Shown: positions 7,430 to 13,567 of the stretch, in pieces
How positions within the stretch are numbered: position 1 is the stretch's first letter
Layout: each line of letters opens with the position of its first letter
From: CAZHWR01 sp964536085
GTDB lineage: Bacteria; Bacillota; Clostridia; Oscillospirales; Ruminococcaceae
Length of the DNA stretch: 13,567 bases
Assembly (NCBI GenBank): GCA_964536085.1
Contig: CAZHWR010000048.1
Span: 1 to 13,567, forward strand
Direction of reading: 5' to 3'
Position numbers and translations under genes: made by a program
The notes under the pieces: model-generated
Told to the model about the DNA's origin: nothing
Databases searched by the model: none
What the model saw: the letters and a program-made list of their open reading frames with translations, nothing else

Positions 7430-8851
7430 TCAGCCATTTTGTCGCACATCAGAGAGCATTTCGGCTTTAACCTCAAAATAATCTGAATTATAATAAAGAT
7501 TTTTGGTTTCGTTGGGGTCGTTTTTTAAATCATACAGCTCGCCGTGACAGGAAATAACGCCGTCTCGGTCGTGAACCTTTACCAGCTTATATCTGCCGTC
7601 CAACACCATTGTAGTAAAAGCGAGCGGATTACGGTGGTTGATATTAGAGTTGTAATACTCGCTGTACACGCTCTTTCGGTGGCAGTCGACAGGCGCGTCG
7701 CCGCAAAGCAGAGACCAAAGCGATTTGCCCTGCATACCGGGCTCGGGAGCGATTCCCGCCGCGTCGCAAATAGTGGGCGCGATATCGACAAGCTCAACCA
7801 GTGCGTCGCTTTTTCTGCCCCCTTTGAATTTGCCGGGGCAGGCGATTATCAGCGGAACGTGAACGCTGCCTTCGTAAAAGTAAGGACCTTTAAGGTATAT
7901 GCCGTGGTCGCCGAGGCTTTCACCGTGGTCGGAGCCGAATATTATCATTGTGTCGTTAAGCTGTCCGCTTTTTTCAAGGTAGTCAAGTATTCTGCCGAAC
8001 TGGTGATCTATCAGGTCCACCATCGCCCAGTAAGCCGCTTTGATGTACCGATGATCCTTGTCGGTCATATTGTTATACGAAAAGCTTCCGGGACTGTCGT
8101 AAGCGCCTGTATGATCCTTTGTCTGAAAAATCGGCTTGTCCTCGAGCTCGCCCTCGATGTAATTCGGAAGCGGTATAGAATCGATAATGTCAAGATAGCG
8201 GTTTAGATATTCTTTTGGCGGGTTAAAGCTGTGGTGCGGATCGAAAACATTTACGGAAAACATCCACGGAAGCTTAAAGGCTCTCGCGCTTTCCATGTAT
8301 TCTATCGCGCAGTCAACGCACCATTTGGTCTGGTGATATTCTTCGGGCATACCCTGTTCTATGTAGCGGCAGTCGGGATGGGACGGCGTTTGATATTCGA
8401 CGCCGTTTGAGGTCAGCCACATAGTGTACTCGTTCATCGGCCAGTTGCCGCCGCTGCCCGCGGGTGCAGGGTGGTGCGACCATCTGAAATAATCGTAACC
8501 GTCGTCTATTCTAGGCTCTTTAACTTTGCAGTATTTTTCGTTGCATGCGTTTATGTGGAGCTTACCCGAAAGTCCGCAGGTGTAGCCGTGTTCCGAAAGA
8601 ATCTTCGGTATAAGGCGCTCGTCCGGGCGTATGTTCTGGCCGTTTTGCCGTACGCTGCATGTGCGCGGGTAACGCCCGGTCAAAAAGCTTGTGCGGCTAG
8701 GGGCGCAGACGGGCGATTGGCAGTAAGCGCGGTTGAATAATACTCCCATTTGAGCCAGTCGGTCGAGATTTGGAGTTTTAACATATGGATTGCCGTAACA
8801 GCCGAGAGTGTCAAATCTCTGCTGGTCGGTACAAAACCACAATATATTCAT
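7430..8851 (-). CDS. Formylglycine-dependent sulfatase, C-terminus apparently frameshifted
   Basis: This 473-residue member of the alkaline-phosphatase-fold sulfatases hydrolyses a sulfate ester or sulfamate. The first metal ligands are in CTD9-Q10. C49-A-P-S52-R53 is the CxPSR motif whose cysteine becomes formylglycine. SGK97-L-H99 and GSD308-H309-GESLGDHG supply further active-site and metal residues. There is no signal peptide, so it probably acts inside the cell on imported substrate. The required maturase (anSME in anaerobes) is not in the window. AAAGGA lies nine bases before the ATG. The frame ends in ...SDVRQNG, but the neighbouring frame continues with ETCDPLPKRNSEW to a TAA at 7390-7392, a plausible family-type tail. 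Adding two bases to the CT repeat at 7450-7457 would join the frames into a 487-residue protein. The substrate is unknown. It sits between two acyl-CoA synthetases. Confidence 0.9.
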   Translation of the reverse strand: MNILWFCTDQQRFDTLGCYGNPYVKTPNLDRLAQMGVLFNRAYCQSPVCAPSRTSFLTGRYPRTCSVRQNGQNIRPDERLIPKILSEHGYTCGLSGKLHINACNEKYCKVKEPRIDDGYDYFRWSHHPAPAGSGGNWPMNEYTMWLTSNGVEYQTPSHPDCRYIEQGMPEEYHQTKWCVDCAIEYMESARAFKLPWMFSVNVFDPHHSFNPPKEYLNRYLDIIDSIPLPNYIEGELEDKPIFQTKDHTGAYDSPGSFSYNNMTDKDHRYIKAAYWAMVDLIDHQFGRILDYLEKSGQLNDTMIIFGSDHGESLGDHGIYLKGPYFYEGSVHVPLIIACPGKFKGGRKSDALVELVDIAPTICDAAGIAPEPGMQGKSLWSLLCGDAPVDCHRKSVYSEYYNSNINHRNPLAFTTMVLDGRYKLVKVHDRDGVISCHGELYDLKNDPNETKNLYYNSDYFEVKAEMLSDVRQNG

Positions 8852-8914
8852 GTGTTACATTCCTTTCGCGGTTATTTTATCGGTGCATCAGACCGAGAAG
8901 CCGTAAAATACGAC

Positions 8915-8927
8915 AGTTTAGATTATA
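8915..8927 (-). promoter_or_regulatory. Possible -10 element of the sulfatase gene
   Basis: On the minus strand a perfect TATAAT (complement of 8922-8927) would start transcription near 8915, 64 nt before the ATG. The best upstream partner is TTGCGA at a 20-nt spacing, which is weak. The assignment is tentative. Confidence 0.35.
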
Positions 8928-8986
8928 ATATATCATATAAATAATAGTCGCAAGTGCGTTTTGGCTCATAAATGATTGCAAATTTT

Positions 8987-9036
8987 ACTGTACAGTCACA
9001 GCGGTACGTAGTACCCTTAATTGTATTTTTATACAA
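8987..9036. repeat. Cluster of short palindromes in the divergent intergenic region
   Basis: Three short inverted repeats lie in 50 bp: ACTGTACAGT (8987-8996), GGTAC-GTA-GTACC (9003-9015), and TTGTAT-TTTT-ATACAA (9021-9036). They lie upstream of both the sulfatase and the second synthetase, and could be operators or chance symmetry in AT-rich DNA. No regulator gene is adjacent. Confidence 0.35.
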
Positions 9037-9058
9037 ACAGGCTTAATTGCATATCGGT

Positions 9059-9087
9059 TGTCAATATATTTTCAAAATATATTGACA
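9059..9087. promoter_or_regulatory. Perfect 29-bp palindrome over the -35 box: likely operator
   Basis: The left arm TGTCAATATATTTT (9059-9072), centre C (9073) and right arm AAAATATATTGACA (9074-9087) match at all 14 paired positions. The last six bases of the right arm are the TTGACA -35 box of the downstream synthetase promoter. A dimeric regulator bound here would block RNA polymerase. As an RNA hairpin it would not be transcribed from this promoter, so a DNA role is more likely. Confidence 0.65.
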
Positions 9088-9117
9088 GTGATTTGAATTT
9101 GGGATAAAATTTTATTA
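9082..9117 (+). promoter_or_regulatory. Sigma-A promoter of the second synthetase
   Basis: TTGACA (9082-9087), a 17-nt spacer, and TAAAAT (9105-9110) give 11 of 12 consensus matches. Initiation near 9117 leaves a 30-nt leader, with AAGGGAG at 9133-9139 seven bases before the ATG. Confidence 0.8.
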
Positions 9118-9146
9118 GCTAAATATATAATAAAGGGAGCGTTACT

Positions 9147-11000
9147 ATGAGTAAAGAAACGAGAAAAAAGCGCTTTGAACGTGTCGCGATGTCAAGAGCG
9201 GAAAAAATATCCGACATGCTGAGGCTTTTGGGTAATTGCTCGAACAGAGTGAACTATGATTACAGCGACGATGCGGTTGAAGAAATGTTTTCTCAAATCG
9301 ATTCGGCTCTTACTGAAGCAAGGGAGAGGTTCGCGTCGGCGGGAGGTTTTTCTCACGGCGCCGAATACCGCAGGATATTTGAGTCTGAGTTCACATGGAT
9401 CGCAGGATTTATGCGCAATGTGCTGCGTTTTGAAAATCGTCAGGCTGTGTTTGTTCCGCAGTCGGGTAAAAGTATTACCTACGGCGAATTAAATCGTGAA
9501 GTGAATAAACTTGCGGACGCTTTTGTAAAAGACGGGCTTAAAAACGGCGGTGTCGTAATGCATATGCTTCAAAATTGTCCTGAGTTTATTTACACATATA
9601 TTGCAACTCAAAAGCTGGGAGCTGTAAACTGTCCGATAAATTTTCGTTTGTCTCCCGGTGAAATAGCCATGATGATAGACGACAGCCGCCCGCTGATATT
9701 TATTTACGACAGGGAAATGGAGTCCGACGCTTTAAAGGGTATCGAAATGGCAAAGCATAAGCCCAAAAGGGTCGTAGCCGTAGATATTTTCAGCAAATTT
9801 GCAGCTGCGCCCGACGGCGTTGACCTGTTTGCGGATTATATAAGCGTCTGCAATGAGCAGGAGCCGGTTCCTGCGCGTCCGCTCAATATGTACGATGAAA
9901 CCACAAGAATTTACACCAGCGGAACAACGGGTCATCCCAAGGGAGTGCCGATGACAAGTATAAACGAAGTTATGTCGGCGCACGACTGCATAATGCATTT
10001 TCCGATGTCTCCGTATGACAAGACTATGAATACGACTCCGTGGTTCCACCGGGGAGGAATACATTCCGGCGGCCCCTGCCCGACGCTTTATGTGGGCGGA
10101 ACAGTGGTCATAATGCCGAAATTCAACGCAAAGCTTACCCTTAAATACGTTGAGGATCATAAGCTGACGTTTTTGATAGGAGTTCCGACTGTTTTGGAGG
10201 GACTGGCGGACGAGCAGCAGAAAAACGGATACGATTTAAGCTCATTGCTCGGTATTGTTACCATGGGAAGCACATTTGAGCGCGCGGCATGTATTAGGTA
10301 TCAAAAAATATTAACGCCGAATATATTCAACGGATATGGCACCTCCGAGAGCTTTTGGAATACGTTTTTGCGTCCGAGCGATCTGCCGGATATGGCGGGA
10401 AGCGCGGGACGCTCCTGCACCGATGACGACGTCCGCGTTGTTAAGATATTTAAAGACCGCCGCGCCGAGCCGTATGAGCTTGCCGCGCGCGACGGCACGG
10501 AGGTAGGAGAGATTATCATAAAATCGCCTGCAAAGTCATGCTACCGTTATTATAACAACGAGGAGAGCACTAAAGAAAAGTTTTACAACGGATATCTTTA
10601 CACACAAGACCTCGGAACATGGGATGAGAATAGCTTTGTGAGCATTGCTGGTCGAAAGGACGACATGATAATCTCTTCGGGGGAAAACATTTATCCGACG
10701 TTGATAGAAGAAATATTGAACGGTCATCCCAAGGTTGCCGACAGTATCGTTACGGGAACTCCCGATGCGCTTCGGGGGGAATTGGTAACGGCGTATATCG
10801 TCCCGAAGGATAAATCGCTGACTGTGGCGGAGCTTGAAAAATACTGCCTTGAAAATCCGATGATGACAAGATATAAGCGCCCCCGGTATTATCGGTTTAT
10901 AAGCGAAATTCCCGTTAATGCTACAGGTAAAAAGCTTCACTGCAAAGCGAAACTCATGGCGAAAAACGATCTTAAAAACGGCTTGCTTATCATGCCGTAA
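9147..11000 (+). CDS. AMP-forming acyl-CoA synthetase with N-terminal extension
   Basis: This 617-residue class I adenylate-forming CoA ligase has the phosphate loop T257-SGTTGHPK265, NGYGTSES (Y397, E401), the ATP-ribose aspartate D488 in YTQDLG, the hinge region G-R503-KDDMIISSGENIYP, and the C-terminal ATGK595 lysine. TTPWFHRGGIHSGG near residue 295 is typical of fatty-acid/carnitine-type CoA ligases. The catalytic fold begins near residue 85. The first 80 or so residues are a charged, probably helical extension (MSKETRKKRFERV..., then acidic) that the first synthetase lacks. The paralogues are clearly divergent, not a recent duplication. The start is set by AAGGGAG with 7-nt spacing, matching the first synthetase. 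Expression is probably controlled through the palindrome over its -35 box. The substrate is not assignable. The gene is monocistronic, with a terminator 13 bp after the stop. Confidence 0.87.
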   Translation: MSKETRKKRFERVAMSRAEKISDMLRLLGNCSNRVNYDYSDDAVEEMFSQIDSALTEARERFASAGGFSHGAEYRRIFESEFTWIAGFMRNVLRFENRQAVFVPQSGKSITYGELNREVNKLADAFVKDGLKNGGVVMHMLQNCPEFIYTYIATQKLGAVNCPINFRLSPGEIAMMIDDSRPLIFIYDREMESDALKGIEMAKHKPKRVVAVDIFSKFAAAPDGVDLFADYISVCNEQEPVPARPLNMYDETTRIYTSGTTGHPKGVPMTSINEVMSAHDCIMHFPMSPYDKTMNTTPWFHRGGIHSGGPCPTLYVGGTVVIMPKFNAKLTLKYVEDHKLTFLIGVPTVLEGLADEQQKNGYDLSSLLGIVTMGSTFERAACIRYQKILTPNIFNGYGTSESFWNTFLRPSDLPDMAGSAGRSCTDDDVRVVKIFKDRRAEPYELAARDGTEVGEIIIKSPAKSCYRYYNNEESTKEKFYNGYLYTQDLGTWDENSFVSIAGRKDDMIISSGENIYPTLIEEILNGHPKVADSIVTGTPDALRGELVTAYIVPKDKSLTVAELEKYCLENPMMTRYKRPRYYRFISEIPVNATGKKLHCKAKLMAKNDLKNGLLIMP

Positions 11001-11013
11001 AATTTCAACATAT

Positions 11014-11053
11014 AAAACACCCTGCGTGTATAATAAGCACGCAAGGGTGTTTT
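11014..11053 (+). terminator. Terminator of the second synthetase
   Basis: aaaacaccct-gcgtg (11014-11028) pairs with cacgc-a-agggtgttt (11038-11053) with one bulged A, followed by a T-rich tail. From 11060 to 11130 the DNA is AT-rich and I see no feature. Confidence 0.8.
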
Positions 11054-11130
11054 ATTTTGCCGAGTTTTAGCTATTTTCATATTATTTATAATAAAATTAA
11101 ATAAAGTTTTCGACAATTAGAATAGTTTTA

Positions 11131-11166
11131 TTGACAAATCGAGTCAATGTATCTATAATATTTATA
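11131..11166 (+). promoter_or_regulatory. Perfect consensus sigma-A promoter of the protease-lipoprotein unit
   Basis: TTGACA (11131-11136), a 17-nt spacer and TATAAT (11154-11159) match the consensus exactly. Initiation near 11166 leaves a long leader of about 118 nt. An imperfect inverted repeat overlaps the -10: TATAATATTTA (11154-11164) against TAAATAATATTATA (11181-11194). Such a strong core promoter suggests high or tightly repressed expression. Confidence 0.8.
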
Positions 11167-11205
11167 GATGTAATAAATTGTAAATAATATTATAACAAAG
11201 GTACT

Positions 11206-11259
11206 ATGGGAAGATGGTACCGATGTGTTATTGAAATCGATTGGAATTATATTAATTAA
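11206..11259 (+). CDS. Possible 17-residue leader peptide
   Basis: An ATG at 11206 opens MGRWYRCVIEIDWNYIN and stops with TAA at 11257-11259, 24 bp before the protease start. AAAGG at 11197-11201 is a modest ribosome binding site. The peptide is rich in aromatics and isoleucine but shows no run of one amino acid typical of attenuators. GGTAC (11200-11204) and GTACC (11217-11221) could form a small hairpin around its start. It may be a chance frame in the long leader. Confidence 0.2.
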   Translation: MGRWYRCVIEIDWNYIN

Positions 11260-11283
11260 AAATTTGTTAAGGAGGATAATACG

Positions 11284-12570
11284 ATGTGTAGAATAAAAGC
11301 ATTGCTTGTAGCTGTTGTCATTATTTTGGCAGCTTTTTCTATGTCTTTTGTATCAGCAGATACCGCACAAATACGGAAAGATGTAACAATAGATGACATA
11401 GGAGCAGAAATAACGAATGAGTTTATAATGAATCAGACAAAAGCGCTTGATAATTGTTCTAAAATAAGGGCAAAAATTAAAAAGCGAAAAAAACTGAAAA
11501 GACAAAACTCTAATATTAAAGAATCCGATTTAGATAACTATGGCGGGGCTTACATAAATGATGATGGTAATTTAACGGTATTGGTTTGTGATGAAGATAA
11601 ATTTATATTGAGCAAATCGGGTAATCGCGCGGTTAAATTGTCGAGTAATATTCAAAGTGATGTTGACAATTCTGAAATAAAAGATTTTGAAAGTATTGTG
11701 GAAGATAATGTTGAATACAAGTCAGCCAAGTTTACATTAGACTATCTTAATGAAATATATAATTATACTAGTGAAAATATAGCTGAGCTTGGACTTGTTT
11801 CGACAGCAGTGTCTGAAATAAATAATACCGTTATTTTAGGCGTTAAAGATATGGATAATAATGAAATAATAAATAAATTGATAACAGATATTGAAAATTT
11901 TGACAGGGATAGCGTTGAATTTAAAGTATATTCTGGGGTGTCTCAAGCAAGTACGTCATATCCGGGGAGAGATATATATAGTAATTCCGAATCCGGAACA
12001 TCAGGTTTTAATGTTTTAGATTCTGATACAGGTAAATATGGGGTTGTTACTGCCGGACATTTAGGAAAAGTCGGAGAAAATTTTTATAATAAATATATGA
12101 CTTTGATAGGTAAAGCAACAAAAAGGCAGTATTCTAAAAAAATTGATGCGGTATTTATACCGTATAACAGTGGATTTAATCCTACGTATAACATTAACGG
12201 TTCTAGCAATGATGTCATAGTTGGTTATATTAAAGTTGCAAAAATAACTGCGGGTACAGTAGTTCACAGCTATGGTACAAATAATATTAATCAGGTTAGC
12301 AGGATTTCTGAGGTCAATGTAACGGTTAGCTTTGATACGGGTGTAACGCTGAATGGTCTTGTACATATTTCAGGAACTGTAGTAGGAGGAGACAGTGGCG
12401 GACCGGTTGTTTGTGCTGACTCCATTTATGGAGGAACATTAAGTACATATAATTTATTAGGTATAATTACCGGTCGTTATACTGACACAAACGAAGGTTT
12501 AGTTACAAAAGCAGGATATATTTTAGTTACCTTTGATTTAGCTTTATATTGCGCGTTAATATCTTCATAG
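11284..12570 (+). CDS. Secreted trypsin-like serine protease with propeptide (streptogrisin-like)
   Basis: This is a 428-residue preproprotein. Residues 1-25 form a signal peptide with VSA|D as the likely cleavage site. Residues 26 to about 215 look like a propeptide, with a lysine-rich stretch near 57-70 and a later segment (LGLVSTAVSEINNTVILGV) resembling the pro-region fold of alpha-lytic/streptogrisin proteases. The C-terminal domain has the PA-clan triad: H259 in TAGH, D288 in KIDAVF and S371 in GGDSGGP. This order and spacing fit a bacterial S1 chymotrypsin-like enzyme of roughly 200 residues. AAGGAGG lies eight bases before the ATG. The gene is strikingly AT-rich, with long AAT/ATA/GAT codon runs unlike the lgt-folD or synthetase genes, which suggests acquisition. 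A lipoprotein gene follows after 15 bp. Substrate and role (nutrition, competition, host interaction) are unknown. Confidence 0.85.
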   Translation: MCRIKALLVAVVIILAAFSMSFVSADTAQIRKDVTIDDIGAEITNEFIMNQTKALDNCSKIRAKIKKRKKLKRQNSNIKESDLDNYGGAYINDDGNLTVLVCDEDKFILSKSGNRAVKLSSNIQSDVDNSEIKDFESIVEDNVEYKSAKFTLDYLNEIYNYTSENIAELGLVSTAVSEINNTVILGVKDMDNNEIINKLITDIENFDRDSVEFKVYSGVSQASTSYPGRDIYSNSESGTSGFNVLDSDTGKYGVVTAGHLGKVGENFYNKYMTLIGKATKRQYSKKIDAVFIPYNSGFNPTYNINGSSNDVIVGYIKVAKITAGTVVHSYGTNNINQVSRISEVNVTVSFDTGVTLNGLVHISGTVVGGDSGGPVVCADSIYGGTLSTYNLLGIITGRYTDTNEGLVTKAGYILVTFDLALYCALISS

Positions 12571-12585
12571 AAAGGCGGGATTATT

Positions 12586-13158
12586 ATGAAAAAGAAATGG
12601 TTACTGTTGTTTTTGACTTTAGTTTTAGTTCTGACTTTTGCCGGTTGCGGGAAGGCTGATTCGGGTAACGGCGTGACTTCAGCCGGAGAATCACAGCAGT
12701 CGGAAAGTTTCGGCGCCGCGTCTGAAACGGTTTCGCAGTCGGGTTACAGCTACAGCGGTATATCCGAAGATGATTTTGAAATAACGCTTGATATTCCTAA
12801 AACCGAGCTAAAGGTCGGCGAGAGCGAAACAATAACCGCGCGGCTTTACAACAACAGCGGAAAAAGGATTCCGATATGTGATTACACTCATGAGATAGGA
12901 ATTTTTATTAAAGAAGAAGCTCAAGAGGATAATTTTGGATTTACCGCTTCCTGGCAAGGAGGATATATAGAAAAAGATTCGTATGTGGAAAAAACAGAAA
13001 AGTTTGAACCTGAAAAGGCAGGTAAATATATTGTAAAAGCTATAGGCCGCCCTCATGTGATTTTAAACGGCGATGATATTGATATATACACAGGCGTTGA
13101 CGGCGAGGTCAATGAAATCAATATTTACGCAGAGGGTACTATAACAGTTGTTGAGTAA
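12586..13158 (+). CDS. Small lipoprotein with beta-sandwich-like domain
   Basis: This 190-residue protein has a lipoprotein signal peptide: MKKK, a hydrophobic core and F18-A-G-C21 as lipobox, so it should be lipidated on C21 and anchored outside the membrane. Residues 22 to about 60 are a Ser/Gly/Gln linker. The rest is a beta-rich domain (DIPKTELKVGESETITARLYNNSGKR..., ending EINIYAEGTITVVE) that resembles Ig-like or BsuPI-type proteinase-inhibitor domains in pattern only. I cannot assign it to a family. It follows the protease by 15 bp with AAAGGCGGG six to eight bases before the ATG, so the two are co-transcribed. Its base composition is closer to the rest of the window than that of the protease. 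Inhibitor, chaperone or substrate-capture roles next to a secreted protease are all possible. Confidence 0.75.
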   Translation: MKKKWLLLFLTLVLVLTFAGCGKADSGNGVTSAGESQQSESFGAASETVSQSGYSYSGISEDDFEITLDIPKTELKVGESETITARLYNNSGKRIPICDYTHEIGIFIKEEAQEDNFGFTASWQGGYIEKDSYVEKTEKFEPEKAGKYIVKAIGRPHVILNGDDIDIYTGVDGEVNEINIYAEGTITVVE

Positions 13159-13208
13159 TATATTTTAGGGCAATTTGCGTTAAAAGCAAATAATACGGTG
13201 ATAATATG

Positions 13209-13244
13209 AAAACAACCGCGGATTTTCATCCGCGGTTGTTTTTT
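13209..13244 (+). terminator. Terminator of the protease-lipoprotein unit
   Basis: AACAACCGCGGAT (13211-13223) and ATCCGCGGTTGTT (13228-13240) form a perfect 13-bp stem around TTTC, extended by the flanking A and T runs. It lies 52 bp after the lipoprotein stop and just before the IS200-like left end, so it also limits read-through into the transposon. Confidence 0.9.
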
Positions 13245-13329
13245 CTTAGCGCTTTAGCCAAAGAACAAGCCGGCGAAGACGGCTTGTTCAACAACCGCCC
13301 GCTATGCGGGTGGGATTCAAGCTTAAGCA

Positions 13330-13397
13330 AAGGGACATCCTTTCTGATATAATGGTTATGTTCAAGTCACCAAATAAAAACAGAAAGGATGTCCCTT
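13330..13397 (+). promoter_or_regulatory. Leader inverted repeat hiding the tnpA ribosome binding site
   Basis: A perfect 17-bp inverted repeat (13330-13346 and 13381-13397, 34-nt spacer) ends directly before the tnpA ATG. Its right arm contains the AAAGGA ribosome binding site. TATAAT at 13348-13353 lies in the loop, so transcripts begun near 13360 lack the left arm and leave the site free, while read-through transcripts from outside would fold and block translation. A -35 is not obvious. Confidence 0.65.
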
Positions 13398-13567
13398 ATG
13401 GCAAATAGTTTAGCACACACAAAATGGGTATGCAAGTACCATATTGTATTTACGCCGAAGTACCGAAGAAAAATCATATACAATCAATTGAGAAAAGATA
13501 TACGAGATATTATCCGAGATTTATGTAAATGGAAAGGCGTAGAAATCATTGAAGGACATATGATGCC
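13398..13567 (+). CDS. tnpA: IS200-family transposase TnpA (N-terminal part)
   Basis: The first 56 codons are present and the frame runs off the window. The N-terminus (MANSLAHTKWVCKYHIVF, then TPKYRRKIIY) and the EIIEGHMM stretch are typical of IS200/IS605 TnpA, a Y1 HUH single-strand transposase of about 130-155 residues. The HUH motif (HVH in relatives) and the catalytic tyrosine would lie beyond the end. TnpA excises and inserts single-stranded copies at a short target using the subterminal hairpins. No accessory tnpB is visible. The start is fixed by AAAGGA in the leader repeat and by homology. Whether the copy is intact cannot be judged. Confidence 0.93.
   Translation, partial: MANSLAHTKWVCKYHIVFTPKYRRKIIYNQLRKDIRDIIRDLCKWKGVEIIEGHMM

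Larger units (their letters stand above)
13263..13567 (+). mobile_element. IS200-like insertion sequence, left end (cut by window edge)
   Basis: Two hairpins precede the transposase gene: GAACAAGCCG/CGGCTTGTTC (13263-13272, 13280-13289, 7-nt loop) and CCGCCCGC/GCGGGTGG (13295-13302, 13306-13313, loop TAT, one G-T pair). IS200/IS605 elements lack terminal inverted repeats and instead carry subterminal hairpins recognised by TnpA, which fits the second hairpin especially. The exact outer boundary cannot be read without the right end or an empty site. The first hairpin may belong to the flank. Confidence 0.75.

Noticed and set aside
7544..8206. Long plus-strand open frame (220 codons) inside the sulfatase
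   Set aside because: It is antisense to conserved sulfatase motifs, with no ribosome binding site or recognisable domain.
8987..8996. LexA/SOS box at ACTGTACAGT
   Set aside because: It does not match the Gram-positive SOS consensus GAACnnnnGTTC, and the neighbours are not repair genes.
5625..11000. NRPS or polyketide loading module
   Set aside because: Both adenylate-forming enzymes are stand-alone CoA-ligase types. No carrier, condensation or thioesterase domain is present.
13263..13346. CRISPR-like or omega-RNA structure at the transposon end
   Set aside because: There are no repeated units with spacers and no tnpB in view. The hairpins are explained by the IS200 left end and leader control.

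Overview
The window looks like chromosomal DNA from a low-to-moderate GC member of the Bacillota, most likely class Clostridia, possibly gut-associated. The reasons are strong AGGAGG/AAGGGAG ribosome binding sites, TTGACA/TATAAT promoters, T-tailed hairpin terminators after nearly every unit, a paired YmfF/YmfH M16 protease operon, a formylglycine sulfatase without a signal peptide and an IS200-type element. The species cannot be named from what is visible.

Layout. (1) 1-470: an unresolved left edge with only the 3' tail of an open frame, one terminator, then the terminator of the next gene. (2) 469-598: a minus-strand tRNA-Thr(CGU) with encoded CCA and a consensus promoter. (3) 738-5222: a four-gene plus-strand operon, ymfF - ymfH - lgt - folD, closed by a terminator at 5262-5326. 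(4) 5625-11000: a metabolic block of two class I adenylate-forming acyl-CoA synthetases (5625-7304 and 9147-11000, both +) around a minus-strand sulfatase (7430-8851). The first synthetase converges on the sulfatase across a bidirectional terminator. The second diverges from it across a 295 bp palindrome-rich intergenic region. (5) 11131-13244: a conspicuously AT-rich gene for a secreted trypsin-like serine protease with a propeptide, followed 15 bp later by a small lipoprotein, with a consensus promoter in front and a terminator behind. (6) 13263-end: the left end and first 56 codons of an IS200-like transposase gene, cut by the window edge.

How the genes may work together. YmfF/YmfH are a non-catalytic/catalytic M16 pair associated with EF-P modification in Bacillus. 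Lgt lipidates prolipoproteins, so it would process the lipoprotein encoded at the other end of the window. FolD supplies one-carbon folates. The synthetase-sulfatase block suggests salvage of sulfated compounds and CoA activation of organic acids, but the substrates cannot be read from sequence. The protease-lipoprotein pair looks like an accessory secreted cassette next to a transposon.

No CRISPR array, prophage or recognisable defence system was seen. The most unusual signals are: a likely 2-bp slippage frameshift in a CT repeat that removes the sulfatase C-terminus; a perfect 29-bp palindrome whose right arm ends in the -35 box of the second synthetase; the protease-lipoprotein pair; and an IS200 leader whose arms can hide the transposase ribosome binding site only in read-through transcripts.
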